Below, piece after piece: positions 13,612-14,014 of a DNA stretch of 14,014 nt. Position 1 is the stretch's first letter; every line of letters starts with the position of its first letter. The notes beneath the pieces were generated by a model that saw only the letters and a program-made list of their open reading frames with translations, was not told the DNA's origin and ran no database searches. The DNA is from Minisyncoccota bacterium (GTDB taxonomy: Bacteria; Patescibacteriota; Minisyncoccia; UBA6257; 2-01-FULL-56-20), in contig JARLIC010000036.1 of assembly GCA_031291905.1 (NCBI GenBank), positions 1-14,014 of the forward strand. The letters are read 5' to 3'. A program made the position numbers and the translations under genes.

Positions 13612-13612
13612 A
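13595..13612. promoter_or_regulatory. operator-like palindrome over the -35 box
   Basis: TTTGACA, four bases, TGTCAAA is a perfect 7-4-7 inverted repeat. One arm is the -35 element of the operon promoter and the other lies in the spacer. This is a usual place for a repressor site, but no regulator gene is adjacent. Confidence 0.5.
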
Positions 13613-13621
13613 CAAAGAGAC

Positions 13622-13650
13622 AAAAAAACCACCGCGGGCAGCGGTGGTTT
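13622..13650 (-). terminator. rpmE terminator
   Basis: A 10-bp perfect stem AAACCACCGC (13626-13635)/GCGGTGGTTT (13641-13650) has a 5-nt loop. On the minus strand it is followed by T7 (13628-13622). It lies 20 nt after the rpmE stop. Confidence 0.92.
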
Positions 13651-13670
13651 CGGTGGCGATCGACGGATCG

Positions 13671-13919
13671 CTATTGCTGCTTCTTGATGCGCACCTTCTT
13701 CGGCTTCTTTTCCGTGACCGCGGCGGCGCGGCGCGACTTGAACTTCTCGACGCGGCCCGCCGTATCGATGAGCTTCTCCTCGCCGGTGTAGAACGGATGG
13801 CACTTTGCGCAGATCTCAACGCGGATCTCCTCCTGCGTGGCGCCGGTCACGAACGAATTGCCGCATGCGCAGATGATCTTTGCTTCCGGGAAATATTTGG
13901 GGTGAAGGTCTTTTTTCAT
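13671..13919 (-). CDS. rpmE: ribosomal protein bL31, zinc-binding type
   Basis: This 82-aa protein is bL31 of the large ribosomal subunit, which helps bridge the two subunits. The start MKKDLHPKY is canonical. Four cysteines, C17 and C19 (CACGN) plus C37 and C40 (CAKCHPF), form the zinc-binding site of the C+ type. The typical FYTGEEKLIDTAGRVEKF segment follows. The C-terminal tail (about 63-82) is Ala/Lys-rich and about ten residues longer than in E. coli. The start is supported by the promoter 10 nt upstream. It is a monocistronic unit with its own promoter and terminator. Confidence 0.96.
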   Translation of the reverse strand: MKKDLHPKYFPEAKIICACGNSFVTGATQEEIRVEICAKCHPFYTGEEKLIDTAGRVEKFKSRRAAAVTEKKPKKVRIKKQQ

Positions 13920-13929
13920 AACGAAGTCT

Positions 13930-13958
13930 ATTATAGAGCGGGAAAGTTATTTCGTCAA
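13930..13958 (-). promoter_or_regulatory. rpmE promoter
   Basis: On the minus strand TTGACG (13958-13953), a 17-nt spacer and a perfect TATAAT (13935-13930) make a strong promoter. The -10 ends 10 nt before the ATG, so the leader would be only about 3-4 nt. The remaining bases to the window end hold nothing I can identify. Confidence 0.85.
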
Positions 13959-14014
13959 ATTATGTTATGGGATGCGAGGTAATCGAGGTGTTTTAAAAAA
14001 TTGTGGCCACCCGG

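Noticed and set aside
13155..13982. Long plus-strand ORF spanning the leader and rpmE
   Set aside because: It is antisense to the confident rpmE gene and its terminator, and covers non-coding repeats. The translation has no recognisable domain.
13959..14014. Possible gene or tRNA end at the right edge
   Set aside because: No ORF, tRNA arm or terminator could be recognised in this short stretch.

Overview
The window looks like core-genome sequence of an ultrasmall Candidate Phyla Radiation (Patescibacteria) bacterium, most likely a GC-rich Parcubacteria-type lineage. The arguments are a prepilin fused to a LamG domain, an enlarged nucleoside-diphosphate kinase, compact forms of two translation proteins (AspRS without its GAD insertion, RF1 without domain 1), tight gene packing and weak use of Shine-Dalgarno sites. 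TGA serves as an ordinary stop in at least four genes, so the recoded Gracilibacteria/Absconditabacteria code is excluded. The placement is inferred from gene style, not from a marker phylogeny.

Layout. 1-353: 3' part of RNase P RNA, closed by a strong terminator. 427-1167: a small YdeI/OmpD-associated-type protein and an unrecognised 140-aa protein, then a terminator shared with the convergent cold-shock gene (minus, 1233-1430). 1431-1555: divergent promoters for the cold-shock gene and a PIF1-like helicase (1556-2998). 3063-4313: prepilin-LamG surface protein. 4370-6895: P-type Mg2+ ATPase (MgtA type), convergent with an MgtC/SapB protein (6906-7379). 7406-9944: aspS, ndk and an MTH1-like Nudix hydrolase, probably one transcript. 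The Nudix gene overlaps tail to tail with a MazG-like pyrophosphohydrolase (9913-10254), which lies downstream of a short RF1 gene (minus, 10266-10991). 11125-13268: two unrecognised secreted or membrane-anchored proteins in a translationally coupled minus-strand operon, preceded by a leader of about 300 nt. 13671-13919: rpmE (minus).

Two themes stand out. First, seven genes have a -10 box ending 6-7 nt before the ATG, which predicts leaderless mRNAs. In contrast the coupled secreted-protein operon uses textbook Shine-Dalgarno sites. Second, that operon has an unusual leader: a palindrome over the -35 box, a 9-bp stem, two copies of a 26-nt bulged-hairpin repeat 91 nt apart, a possible coupled mini-ORF and a hairpin abutting the ribosome-binding site. 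It is the best candidate here for an undescribed regulatory element and secreted system.

Functionally the window covers tRNA processing, translation (AspRS, RF1, L31), nucleotide supply and sanitation (Ndk, MTH1, MazG), Mg2+ homeostasis, helicase activity and the cell surface.
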